A DNA stretch of 64,000 nucleotides. Origin: Curtobacterium sp. ZW137. GTDB taxonomy: Bacteria; Actinomycetota; Actinomycetes; Actinomycetales; Microbacteriaceae. Positions 1 to 7,306 of this stretch are shown here, in pieces (within the stretch, counting starts at the first letter, position 1; every line of letters starts with the position of its first letter). Under the pieces are notes generated by a model that searched no databases, was not told the DNA's origin, and worked only from the letters and a program-made list of their open reading frames with translations. The position numbers and the translations under genes were made by a program. The DNA is taken from positions 620,001-684,000 of the forward strand of contig NZ_RJKS01000003.1 of NCBI RefSeq assembly GCF_003762905.1, written 5' to 3'.

Positions 1-1259
1 CCCTGTCGGCCTGCGCCGGCGGTTCGGTCACCGGCAACAGCGGCGACTCCGACGGCAAGACCCAGATCACCGTGTGGCACAACTACACCGGCGACCAGGC
101 GAAGGAGGCCAAGAAGCTCATCGAGGAGTACAACGACTCGCAAGACAAGGTCGAGGTCACCGCGCAGTACGCCGCGCAGAGCGACCAGTTCGACGCGAAG
201 CTCATCAACGCGCTGAAGAACGACACCGGTCCGAACATGGTCCTCGGCGACAGCACGCCGCAGAAGATCGGCCAGGTCGTCGAGACGGGCAAGGTCGTGC
301 CGCTGGAGAAGTACCTCTCCGCCAGTGACTCCAAGATCACCACCGACAGCTTCACCGAGGGCATGCTCGCCACCGGCAAGTTCGAGGGCAAGACCTACAC
401 GCTCCCGACGGACATCGGCGACTACGCCGTCGTCTACAACAAGGACATGTTCAAGGCCGCCGGCATCACCGACACCCCGACCACCTGGGCCGAGCTGCAG
501 GACGACGCGAAGAAGCTCACGAAGGGCACCACGCAGTACGGGATGTACCTGCCGATCGGCACCGGTGAGTGGCCCGTGTTCACGTACCAGTCGATGCTCT
601 GGAGCGCCGGCGGCGAGTTCATGAACGAGGACAACACCAAGGTCGAGTTCAACAGCGACGCCGGTGTGACCGCGCTGAAGGCCTGGACCGACATGCTCGA
701 GGACGGCTCGGCGTACCCGCAGTCGCTGATGACGTCGACGTCGAACGGCGGCACGCCCGCCATGACGGCGAAGAAGGCCGCGATGGCGATCACCGGCGCG
801 TACGACCTCGGCACCCTCGACGAGGCGCTCGGCAAGGACAGCGTCGGCGTCTTCCCGCTCCCCGGCATCAAGGAGAACGCGGCGAACCTCGGCACGAACA
901 ACTCGTACCTGCTCGAGGGCTCGACGGCCCAGAAGGACGCCTCGTGGGACTTCATGCAGTGGTGGCTGAGCCCGAAGACCGAGGCGAAGTGGGACATCGC
1001 GACCGGCCTGCTCCCCGCGAACACGGCGACGAACGACGACGCCACGTGGAAGAAGCACCTCGCGGACAACCCGCGCCTGCAGGCGTTCGCGGACGAGCTC
1101 GCCTACGCGAAGTCCCGGCCGTCGATCGTCGCCTACGGCGAGGTCAGTGAGGCGCTCTCGAAGGAGCTCGAGAAGGCGATGCTCCTGAAGGAGGACCCGG
1201 CGGACGCCCTCGCGACCGCGGAGAAGAAGGCGCAGGCGGTCCTGGACGCGGCCGACTGA
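1..1259 (+). CDS. ABC transporter sugar-binding lipoprotein (5' end missing)
   Basis: The frame is open from base 3 and starts with the lipobox L-S-A-C, so only the start codon and the first part of the signal peptide are lost. The mature protein (about 415 residues) has the family 1 solute-binding fold of UgpB/MalE-like proteins: an ITVWHNYTG strand near the N-terminus, WAELQDDAKKL in the middle, and a TGLLPANTA segment near the end. Such proteins are tethered outside the membrane and hand sugars to an MsmF/MsmG-type permease pair. No permease follows, so its partners should lie upstream of the window. Two hairpins follow the stop directly. The substrate cannot be read from sequence; oligosaccharides are usual for this family. 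Confidence 0.93.
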   Translation, partial: LSACAGGSVTGNSGDSDGKTQITVWHNYTGDQAKEAKKLIEEYNDSQDKVEVTAQYAAQSDQFDAKLINALKNDTGPNMVLGDSTPQKIGQVVETGKVVPLEKYLSASDSKITTDSFTEGMLATGKFEGKTYTLPTDIGDYAVVYNKDMFKAAGITDTPTTWAELQDDAKKLTKGTTQYGMYLPIGTGEWPVFTYQSMLWSAGGEFMNEDNTKVEFNSDAGVTALKAWTDMLEDGSAYPQSLMTSTSNGGTPAMTAKKAAMAITGAYDLGTLDEALGKDSVGVFPLPGIKENAANLGTNNSYLLEGSTAQKDASWDFMQWWLSPKTEAKWDIATGLLPANTATNDDATWKKHLADNPRLQAFADELAYAKSRPSIVAYGEVSEALSKELEKAMLLKEDPADALATAEKKAQAVLDAAD

Positions 1260-1263
1260 GCCG

Positions 1264-1290
1264 GTCCGGTCACGCAGATGGTGACCGGAC
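1264..1290 (+). terminator. Hairpin directly after the sugar-binding protein
   Basis: A perfect 10-bp inverted repeat (1264-1273 with 1281-1290, loop of 7) begins five bases after the stop codon. There is no T-run, as is common in high-GC actinobacteria. It probably stabilises or ends the upstream mRNA together with the next hairpin. Confidence 0.6.
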
Positions 1291-1293
1291 GGC

Positions 1294-1338
1294 GGACGGG
1301 AGGCTCGGTGCCAGCTGGCACCGGGCCTCCGTTCCGTC
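1294..1338. terminator. GGGAGGCTCGGT-family hairpin, copy 1
   Basis: The left arm reads GACGGGAGGCTCGGTGCC and the right arm GGCACCGGGCCTCCGTTCC, an imperfect stem with a four-base loop. The same arms recur nearly unchanged at 4414-4457 and 12016-12060. It lies between the end of the sugar-binding protein (+) and the end of the DUF952 gene (-), so it can serve both strands. Confidence 0.75.
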
Positions 1339-1378
1339 GCTGGTCACGTTCCGTCTCCTGCGCACGCCGCGTCTCCTC

Positions 1379-1705
1379 TCACGTCGCGGCGATCGCGGTC
1401 TCGCACAGCACCACCTCGTCGGTCATCGGGATCGGTCCGCCGATCCGCGGGACGCCGTCCACCCACGTCACCTCGACCCCGGCGCCGCGGAGCCCGGGAA
1501 CGCTGAGGTCGATGCGCAGCAGGGGGAGGCGCAGGCCGCCGAAGACCGCGGCCAGCACGCTGTCGATGCGACCCGGCGTCGTGGCGTGGACGAAGCCGGT
1601 CTCGTCGAGGTGCACGCCCCGGGTCGCGACCTCGTACTCGCCGAAGCCGCGGCTCATCTCCCAGTCGTCCGCGATCGCGATGTGACAGATGACGGTGTCG
1701 TCCAA
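1379..1705 (-). CDS. DUF952 family protein
   Basis: This 108-residue protein matches the small DUF952 family: an N-terminal ICHIAIADDW strand, the conserved GFVHATTPGRI motif (usually GFIHCST) at about residues 37-47, and a final DEVVLCE region. The biochemical role of the family is not established. The start codon is TTG, chosen because AGGAG sits seven bases upstream and no better start lies in frame. It is transcribed away from the TetR gene at 1763 across a 57-bp gap with a strong palindrome, so it is very likely the TetR target. Confidence 0.8.
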   Translation of the reverse strand: MDDTVICHIAIADDWEMSRGFGEYEVATRGVHLDETGFVHATTPGRIDSVLAAVFGGLRLPLLRIDLSVPGLRGAGVEVTWVDGVPRIGGPIPMTDEVVLCETAIAAT

Positions 1706-1723
1706 CGGTGCTCCTCGTGTCGT

Positions 1724-1747
1724 GAATGAAACGGCACCGTATCATTC
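1724..1747. promoter_or_regulatory. Palindromic operator between DUF952 and tetR
   Basis: Two 12-base half-sites, GAATGAAACGGC and ACCGTATCATTC, form an inverted repeat with 10 of 12 positions paired. It sits 15 bases before the tetR start and about 18 before the DUF952 start, the expected place for an autoregulated, divergently acting TetR repressor. Confidence 0.8.
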
Positions 1748-1762
1748 GCTACGCTGGGTTGC

Positions 1763-2302
1763 ATGACCACGAAGCGCGGACGGCCGACCGCTCCCGAGCG
1801 GGCCGAGCGACTCGGACGCGTGCTGGCGGCGGCGACGACCTCCTTCGTCGAGGTCGGGTACCACGCGACGACGCTCGACGCCGTGGCCGAGGCGGCCGGG
1901 GTCACGAAGCGGACCGTCTACGCGTACGTCGGGGACAAGCCGGCGCTGCTGCACGAGGTCGTCCGACACCAGCACGCGTACCAGGACGTCCCGGCGCCGG
2001 ACCCCCGTGCAGCCGGGGTGGCCGTGTGCCGCGCGCTCTTCGGCGACCGGGCGATCGGGTTGCAGCGTGCGGTCCTCGCCGTGGCGTTCGAGCAGCCGGA
2101 GATCGCCGCCGACTTCTACGCGACGGGGCCCGAGGCGGCGCAGCGGTGGCTCGCCGGACACCTCGACGGCGACGTCGTGCGGGCCGAGCGGCTCTTCACG
2201 CTCCTGCTCGGCGAGCCGCACCGCCGCCGGTTGCTCGGGCTCGAACCGGCGCCGACCGAGGAGTGGATCGACCGCCACGTCGCGGCCGTGCTCACCGGGT
2301 GA
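1763..2302 (+). CDS. TetR/AcrR family transcriptional regulator
   Basis: A 179-residue repressor. The N-terminal helix-turn-helix (about residues 12-58) has the typical TetR pattern, with AATTSFVEVGYHATTLDAVAEAAGV followed by TKRTVYAYVGDKPALL. The C-terminal ligand-binding half has no motif that names an effector. The ATG at 1763 begins just before the DNA-binding domain. It diverges from the DUF952 gene and the shared gap holds a 24-bp palindrome, so control of itself and DUF952 is the simplest model. Its 3' end is four bases from the convergent glycosyltransferase gene, leaving no room for a terminator. Confidence 0.92.
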   Translation: MTTKRGRPTAPERAERLGRVLAAATTSFVEVGYHATTLDAVAEAAGVTKRTVYAYVGDKPALLHEVVRHQHAYQDVPAPDPRAAGVAVCRALFGDRAIGLQRAVLAVAFEQPEIAADFYATGPEAAQRWLAGHLDGDVVRAERLFTLLLGEPHRRRLLGLEPAPTEEWIDRHVAAVLTG

Positions 2303-2306
2303 CGCC

Positions 2307-3521
2307 TCAGTCGTGCTGGTCGGCCTCCACCGCCGCGCTCAGCCGCTCCAGCACGTCGGGGACGGCCGAGCGGACGCGGCTCCAGCTCGGGATGAACGGC
2401 TTGTCGTTCGGGCGGGCGGTGAAGGCCGTGCCGGCGTCGAGGACCGCCTGCGTGAAGAGCTCGACCGCGGCCTCCTCCGCGTGCTGGTCGAACCCGAGGC
2501 CGTTCATCTCCGCCTCGTGCCGGTATATCTCCACGATGTCGAGCGCGTTCCGGTAGTACGTCGCCTTGAGCACCCGGAACGAGTCGGACGTCAGCGGGAC
2601 GCCCATGGTCGCGAGCTTCCGGAGCAGCGACTGCACGATGTCGTTCCCCATCCGCGCGAGCCCACCGCTGCCGTCCGCCTCGGCGAGGGGCTGGTGCTTG
2701 TGGTCGTACGCGTCCGCGATCTCCACCTGGCACACCTGGCGGGTGGCGTAGTCGCGGTACACCTCGGACAGCATCCCGATCTCCAGGCCCCAGTCGCCGG
2801 GGATCTTCAGGCCGTTGAGGACGTGCGCGCGCATCGCGAACTCGCCGGAGAGCGGGTAGCGGAAGCTGCTGAGGTACTCCAGGTACTCGGACTCCCCGTA
2901 GACCTGGCGGAGCGAGCGGAGCAGCGGGCCGACCAGCAGCCGCCCGACGCGTCCGTTGATCCGGCCATCGGCGACCCGGGCGTAGTAGCCCTTCGAGAAC
3001 TCGTAGTCGAACGCCGGGTTCGCCAGCGGGTACAGCATCCGGGCGAGCATGCCGCGCTCGTAGGTGGTGATGTCGCTGTCGTGCAGGGCGATGCACTCGG
3101 CGCGCTCGGACGCCAGCGCGTAGCCCGTGCAGTACCAGACGTTCCGGCCCTTGCCGGGTTCGCCGGGCGCCAGACCCTCCCGCTCGAGCTCGGCGTCGAG
3201 CTCCCGGAGTCGCGGCCCGTCGTTCCAGAGGATCCGGTGCCGCTGCGGAAGTCGCGCGAAGAACTCCCGCGCGTGCTCGAACTGCGCGCGGTCGGCCCGG
3301 TCCAGCCCGATCACGATCTCGCTGAGCCAGTCCGCATCGGCGAGCTCGTCGACGATGCGGTGCAGCGCCGGGCGCTCGAGCTCCGAGTACAGGGCGGGCA
3401 GGATCAGGCTCATCGGTCGCTTCTCCGCGAAGCGCCGGAGGTCGTCCTCAATGCTCGCAGCGCTGCGACGGCTGAGGTCGTGGAACGTCGTGATGACGCC
3501 GTTCTGGTGGAAGTCGCTCAT
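2307..3521 (-). CDS. gpgS: Glucosyl-3-phosphoglycerate synthase (GT81-like)
   Basis: A 404-residue GT-A glycosyltransferase of the longer GpgS type known from cyanobacteria and Persephonella. Visible motifs are GKGRNVW (123-129), the metal-binding D-S-D at 148-150 within AECIALHDSDI, FDYEFSKGYYARV and the NGRVGRLLVGPLLRSL helix. Members join a nucleotide-activated glucose to D-3-phosphoglycerate, the first step to glucosylglycerate, a compatible solute made under salt or nitrogen stress. The ATG at 3521 has GAGGAG eight bases upstream. It follows the HAD phosphatase gene by 10 bases, so the two are co-transcribed. The related mannosyl enzyme is possible, but the motifs favour the glucosyl type. 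Confidence 0.82.
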   Translation of the reverse strand: MSDFHQNGVITTFHDLSRRSAASIEDDLRRFAEKRPMSLILPALYSELERPALHRIVDELADADWLSEIVIGLDRADRAQFEHAREFFARLPQRHRILWNDGPRLRELDAELEREGLAPGEPGKGRNVWYCTGYALASERAECIALHDSDITTYERGMLARMLYPLANPAFDYEFSKGYYARVADGRINGRVGRLLVGPLLRSLRQVYGESEYLEYLSSFRYPLSGEFAMRAHVLNGLKIPGDWGLEIGMLSEVYRDYATRQVCQVEIADAYDHKHQPLAEADGSGGLARMGNDIVQSLLRKLATMGVPLTSDSFRVLKATYYRNALDIVEIYRHEAEMNGLGFDQHAEEAAVELFTQAVLDAGTAFTARPNDKPFIPSWSRVRSAVPDVLERLSAAVEADQHD

Positions 3522-3531
3522 CGGTCGCTCC

Positions 3532-4332
3532 TCATCGGTCGTTCCCCAGGAAGTGGGTGAGGCCCTCGGTCCACCCCTGCGGGGCCGGGGACGTGGTGCG
3601 GTGCACGCGCTCGGGTCGGTCGTCGGCGAGCGGTCCGGGTGCTGGACCGTGCCCGCGGACGACGACGGCGAGGTCGACGGCGTCGAGGAGCGCGGTGTCG
3701 TTCGGCCCGTCGCCGAGTCCGATGGTGCGCGGGGTGTTCCCGGTCCGGCGCTCGTGGTCGGCGACGAGTGTCCGGACGGCGGCGCCCTTGTCGCATCCTG
3801 CGGGCAGGACGTGCCAGAACCGGCCGCCACGCACCAGGTCGAGCCCGGCTGCCGTGAGGCCTGCGCGGAACTCGCCCGCCCGGTCGTCGTCCTCGGATCG
3901 CCAGAGCAGGACCTCGGACGCCTCGCGCCGCCGGGCGTCTGCTGCGGCCTGCACGTCGAGGCCCGTCCACGTCGCGACGATCTCGTCGGTGACGGTCGAG
4001 AACGTCTCGCAGTGCAGGTCGAGCGCGCCTCGGAGGTCGTCGAGCGCTGCCAGGAGCCGCTCGAGTCCGCCGTCCGCCGGCCCCGTGAGGGCGCGGCCGT
4101 CGTGGCCCACGACGACGGCGCCGTTCTCCGCGACGAAGGGCGAACCGACCAGCCCGGTCCGCTCCTGCAGCGCCGTGATCTCGGCAACGGTCTTGCTGCT
4201 GCAGAACACCACCGGCACGCCGTCCGCCCGGAGCCGGTCGAGCAGCGGCAGGGCCGCGTCGAACGAGTAGTCGTGGTGGTCGAGGAGCGTGCCGTCGAGG
4301 TCGGTGACGACCATCAGGTCGGGTGGTGGCAT
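3532..4332 (-). CDS. HAD-IIB phosphatase, mannosyl/glucosyl-3-phosphoglycerate phosphatase type
   Basis: A 266-residue HAD phosphatase. Motif I is DLDGT (11-15), the catalytic lysine is in the DKG at about 181-183, and the metal-binding motif is GDGPND (207-212). The long insert between motifs I and III is the HAD-IIB cap. Enzymes of this MpgP type dephosphorylate mannosyl- or glucosyl-3-phosphoglycerate. Being first in an operon with gpgS, it should complete glucosylglycerate synthesis. Mycobacteria use an unrelated phosphoglycerate-mutase-like GpgP for this step. The ATG at 4332 is preceded by GGAG; longer in-frame extensions lack support. Confidence 0.85.
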   Translation of the reverse strand: MPPPDLMVVTDLDGTLLDHHDYSFDAALPLLDRLRADGVPVVFCSSKTVAEITALQERTGLVGSPFVAENGAVVVGHDGRALTGPADGGLERLLAALDDLRGALDLHCETFSTVTDEIVATWTGLDVQAAADARRREASEVLLWRSEDDDRAGEFRAGLTAAGLDLVRGGRFWHVLPAGCDKGAAVRTLVADHERRTGNTPRTIGLGDGPNDTALLDAVDLAVVVRGHGPAPGPLADDRPERVHRTTSPAPQGWTEGLTHFLGNDR

Positions 4333-4413
4333 CGGTCTCCGCTCGCGGCTGGCTGGGCTGCGGGCGGCGACGCCCCGCACCAGACTGCCACGTGCTGGTG
4401 ACGGAGAGGTGAA

Positions 4414-4457
4414 CGGACGGGAGGCTCGGTGCCAGCCGGCACCGAGCCTCCCGTCCG
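4414..4457. terminator. GGGAGGCTCGGT-family hairpin, copy 2
   Basis: A perfect 20-bp inverted repeat with a four-base loop (left arm 4414-4433, right arm 4438-4457), 17 bases past the end of the MATE gene, which is read leftwards. It is almost identical to the hairpins at 1294 and 12016 and should terminate the marR-MATE operon. Confidence 0.85.
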
Positions 4458-4474
4458 TCATCGGGTGCGTCCGG

Positions 4475-5902
4475 TCAGGCGGCCGCTTCTTCCAGGACGG
4501 CTTCCGCCCGCTCTGCGCTGCCCTCGGCCAGACCGCGGTCGATCCGACCGCGCGATGCCAGCCAGATGACGACACCGGCGAGGAAGACCAGGATCTCGGT
4601 GATGGTCAGGGCCCAGATGATGCCGGCGAGGCCGAACCACAGGTTCCCGAGCAGGACGATCGGGATGAAGAGGATGCCCTGCGCCATGGACATCGCGATC
4701 GCCGGGGTGGCGAGTCCCGCCGCCTGGAACAGCGACGTGAAGAGGCCGGTGAAGCCGTTCACGATGGTGGCGACGAGCTGGGCGACCAGGATCGTCAGGC
4801 CGATCGCGAGCACCGAGTGGTCCGAGGAGAAGATCGTGAAGACCTGCTCGCGGAAGACGAACACGGTGCCCGAGAAGATCAGCACGATCGCGCCGACGGT
4901 GAGTGCCGATGCCTTCAGCGCCGAGTTGAGGCGGGCTCGGTCGCCCTTGCCGTAGGCGTAGGCCAGGAGCGGCAGCACACCGATCGTGACGCCCATCACC
5001 AGGAACTCCGGCACCTGGGCGATGCGGACCGCGACGCCCATCGCGGCGAGCGGGTCGTCGCCGTACTGCGCGGCCAGGTTGTTGAGCACGAGGGTGGTCA
5101 CGATGAGGAACCCGGCCTGCAGCAGCTCGCTGACGCCGATGCCGAACACCGGCTTGAGGACGGCGGGACGGAGCGTGAACCAGCGGAGCGACAGGGAGAC
5201 GTTCTCGCTGTGCTTGCCGAGCCACAGCACCCAGTAGACGATGCTGACCGCGTTGGCGAGGCCGACCGCGAGCGCGGCTCCGGCGACGCCCCAGTGCAGC
5301 ACCAGGATGAAGAGCACGTCGAAGACCAGGTTCCCGATCGTCGACAGGATGAGGCCGATCATGGCCTGGCGGGCAGCGCCCTCGGCGCGGACCATCTGCT
5401 CCAGGCAGAACGCGGCGGCGAGGACGGGGACGAAGGCGAGCATCACGCTGACGTAGGCACTCGTGGCGGGGACGGCTGCGGCGTCAGCGCCGAGCACGCC
5501 GACGAGGGGCTGCAGGAGCAGGAGCCCGATGCCGCCGAGCACGATGCCGGTGATCACGGAGCCCCACACCGCGAACGACGCGACGTGCTTGATCTCGCCG
5601 GCCTTGGCGGGGTCCTTCTCGGACGCGCCGAGCAGGCGGGACATCAGCGCGCTGCCGCCGACGCCGAACACGCCGCCGATCGCCATGATGAGGCCGAGGA
5701 GCGGGGTCCCGAAGGTGATCGCGGCGAGGAGCGAGGTGTCGTGCTGCGAGCCGATGAAGCCCGCGTTGATGACGTTGTAGAGGGCGCTGACGACCATCGC
5801 AGCGGCCATCGGGACGCAGAGGTGGACGAGGGCCCTGGCGATCGGGGCGGCGGAGAGGTACCAGCGGTTCTTCTGTGCGGCGGTGAGGGCTTCGGTGGTC
5901 AT
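4475..5902 (-). CDS. MATE family efflux transporter
   Basis: A 475-residue multidrug and toxin extrusion protein with about twelve membrane segments in two homologous halves. Each half opens with a conserved stretch: LCVPMAAAMVVSALYNVINAGFIG early in the protein and FGIGVSELLQAGFLIVTTLVLNN in the middle. These exporters couple drug efflux to a Na+ or H+ gradient. A soluble tail rich in Glu and Ala follows the last helix. AAGGAG lies seven bases before the ATG. A MarR gene lies 108 bases upstream on the same strand, so expression is probably relieved when MarR binds a toxic ligand. A shared terminator hairpin follows. Confidence 0.93.
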   Translation of the reverse strand: MTTEALTAAQKNRWYLSAAPIARALVHLCVPMAAAMVVSALYNVINAGFIGSQHDTSLLAAITFGTPLLGLIMAIGGVFGVGGSALMSRLLGASEKDPAKAGEIKHVASFAVWGSVITGIVLGGIGLLLLQPLVGVLGADAAAVPATSAYVSVMLAFVPVLAAAFCLEQMVRAEGAARQAMIGLILSTIGNLVFDVLFILVLHWGVAGAALAVGLANAVSIVYWVLWLGKHSENVSLSLRWFTLRPAVLKPVFGIGVSELLQAGFLIVTTLVLNNLAAQYGDDPLAAMGVAVRIAQVPEFLVMGVTIGVLPLLAYAYGKGDRARLNSALKASALTVGAIVLIFSGTVFVFREQVFTIFSSDHSVLAIGLTILVAQLVATIVNGFTGLFTSLFQAAGLATPAIAMSMAQGILFIPIVLLGNLWFGLAGIIWALTITEILVFLAGVVIWLASRGRIDRGLAEGSAERAEAVLEEAAA

Positions 5903-6010
5903 GGTGTGCTCCTTCCCTCCCGGTTCCGGGCAGGGTCGAGCGCGCGCCGACGGACGCCGGCGCGGCGATGGTTTGTATGGGAGTGGGGGGGCGCCCGGGT
6001 GGGCGGTGGT

Positions 6011-6454
6011 CTACCGGGTGGGCTCGTCGAGCTCCGCGGTGACCTTCAGCAGCAGGGTGCGGAGGGTGTCGCGTTCGTCCGTGGTGAGCGGCGCGAGGAG
6101 GGTGTCGTCGAGGGCGAGCATCGCGTCGGTGAACCCGGCGATCAGTTCGATGCCGGCGGGTGTGGCGTGGACGAGCTTCGTGCGGCCGTTGGCTGCGTCC
6201 GCTCGGCGTTCGATCAGGCCGCGCTTCTCGAGCCCCTGCAGGAGGCTCGAGACGCTCGCGGCGCTGGTCCGGGTCATCTCGGCGATGTCGCGCTGGATGG
6301 CGCCCGGGTTCTGCTGCAGGTAGCCGAGCACGAAGCTCTGCTCGTGCGTGAGGTCGCGGTCGCGCACCCACTCATCGGCGGCCTTGCGCTGCGCCCACCC
6401 GATCCAGCGCATGAGCTGGAGTGGGGAGTCGAAGTGCGGTGCTTGCTGCGTCAT
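6011..6454 (-). CDS. MarR family regulator of the MATE exporter
   Basis: A 147-residue winged-helix repressor. The DNA-binding core contains AIQRDIAEMTRTSAASVSSLLQGLEKRGLIERRAD, the recognition helix and wing of MarR proteins. The start at 6454 (MTQQAPHF) was preferred to an in-frame start 12 codons upstream, because that one would overlap its own -10 box. The gene precedes the MATE exporter and its promoter carries a palindrome between the -35 and -10 boxes, which suggests autorepression of the operon. The predicted transcript would begin at or next to the ATG, making it leaderless. Confidence 0.92.
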   Translation of the reverse strand: MTQQAPHFDSPLQLMRWIGWAQRKAADEWVRDRDLTHEQSFVLGYLQQNPGAIQRDIAEMTRTSAASVSSLLQGLEKRGLIERRADAANGRTKLVHATPAGIELIAGFTDAMLALDDTLLAPLTTDERDTLRTLLLKVTAELDEPTR

Positions 6455-6461
6455 GATCAGA

Positions 6462-6490
6462 ACTCTAAGTGTTCGAGCTCTAACTGTCAA
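6462..6490 (-). promoter_or_regulatory. marR-MATE promoter with embedded operator
   Basis: Read on the minus strand, a consensus TTGACA (6490-6485), a 17-base spacer and TAGAGT (6467-6462) make a strong sigma-70-type promoter. The spacer holds the near-palindrome GTTAGAGCTCGAAC (6484-6471), well placed for MarR to block polymerase. The -10 box ends seven bases before the ATG. Confidence 0.82.
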
Positions 6491-6559
6491 CCTTCGAACT
6501 GACCGCGGCGGGCGCAGGCGACGCGGGCGCCCGGGGCGGGCGCGGCGTGCGGCGGCGGG

Positions 6560-7306
6560 CTACGCCTCGTCGAGGGCGGCGCGCGCAGCGCGGACGACGT
6601 CCGCGTCGGTCACGAAGTGCGCGGAGCCGTCGTCGGCACCGCCCATCGGGACGCCCGCGTGCGCGCTGTCCGGCGCCGGACGCTTCGCGGAGAGGTGGAC
6701 GGCGGCTGCTCCCGTGGCGACGAGCGCCGGGACGTCAGCGGGGATGACCCCGGCGCCCGCCATCACCTGCACCGGCCCGGCGGCCGACACCATCCGGGCG
6801 ATCGTCGCGGCTCCGGCGAGGGCGGTGGGCTGGCCGCCCGAGGTCAGCACGCGCGTGAACCCGAGGTCGGCGAGCGTCGCGGCAGCCGCGACCGGGTCGG
6901 CGGCGTGGTCGATCGCCCGGTGCAGGGTGACCTCGACGGAGTCGCGGACGGAGCGTGCGGCGTCCACGAAGCGACGGAGCACGTCGTCGTCGAGGGTGTG
7001 GTCCGGGCGCAGTGCCCCGACCACGACGCCGGCGGCCCCGGATCGGAGCACGGCGCGGAGTTCGCGCTCCATGAGCTCGATCTCGGCGGCGTCGTAGACG
7101 AACCCGCCCGGCCGGCTGCGGATGAGCGCGTGCGCGGGGATGCCCGTCTCGTGGGTGGCCTCGACGAGGGCCTGCGACGGGGTGAGCCCACCGAGTTCCA
7201 GTCCGACGCAGAGCTCGACCCGGTCGGCGCCCCCGTCCCGCGCGACGACCGCACCGCCTGGCGAGGTGACGGCGATCTCGAGCGAGACGGATGGGGCAGT
7301 GCTCAC
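6560..7306 (-). CDS. cutC: CutC family protein
   Basis: A 248-residue TIM-barrel protein of the CutC family. Diagnostic segments are LEIAVTSPGGAVVARDGGADRVELC at the N-terminus, LIRSRPGGFVYDAAEI, VTLHRAIDHAADP and the VMAGAGV strand. CutC was named for copper tolerance in E. coli, but a direct role in copper is disputed and the true reaction is unknown. The GTG start at 7306 overlaps the stop of the M81 peptidase gene as GTGA, so it is the last gene of a coupled ROK regulator-M81-CutC operon. That context argues for a role in degrading an imported organic compound rather than metal control. Confidence 0.88.
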   Translation of the reverse strand: MSTAPSVSLEIAVTSPGGAVVARDGGADRVELCVGLELGGLTPSQALVEATHETGIPAHALIRSRPGGFVYDAAEIELMERELRAVLRSGAAGVVVGALRPDHTLDDDVLRRFVDAARSVRDSVEVTLHRAIDHAADPVAAAATLADLGFTRVLTSGGQPTALAGAATIARMVSAAGPVQVMAGAGVIPADVPALVATGAAAVHLSAKRPAPDSAHAGVPMGGADDGSAHFVTDADVVRAARAALDEA

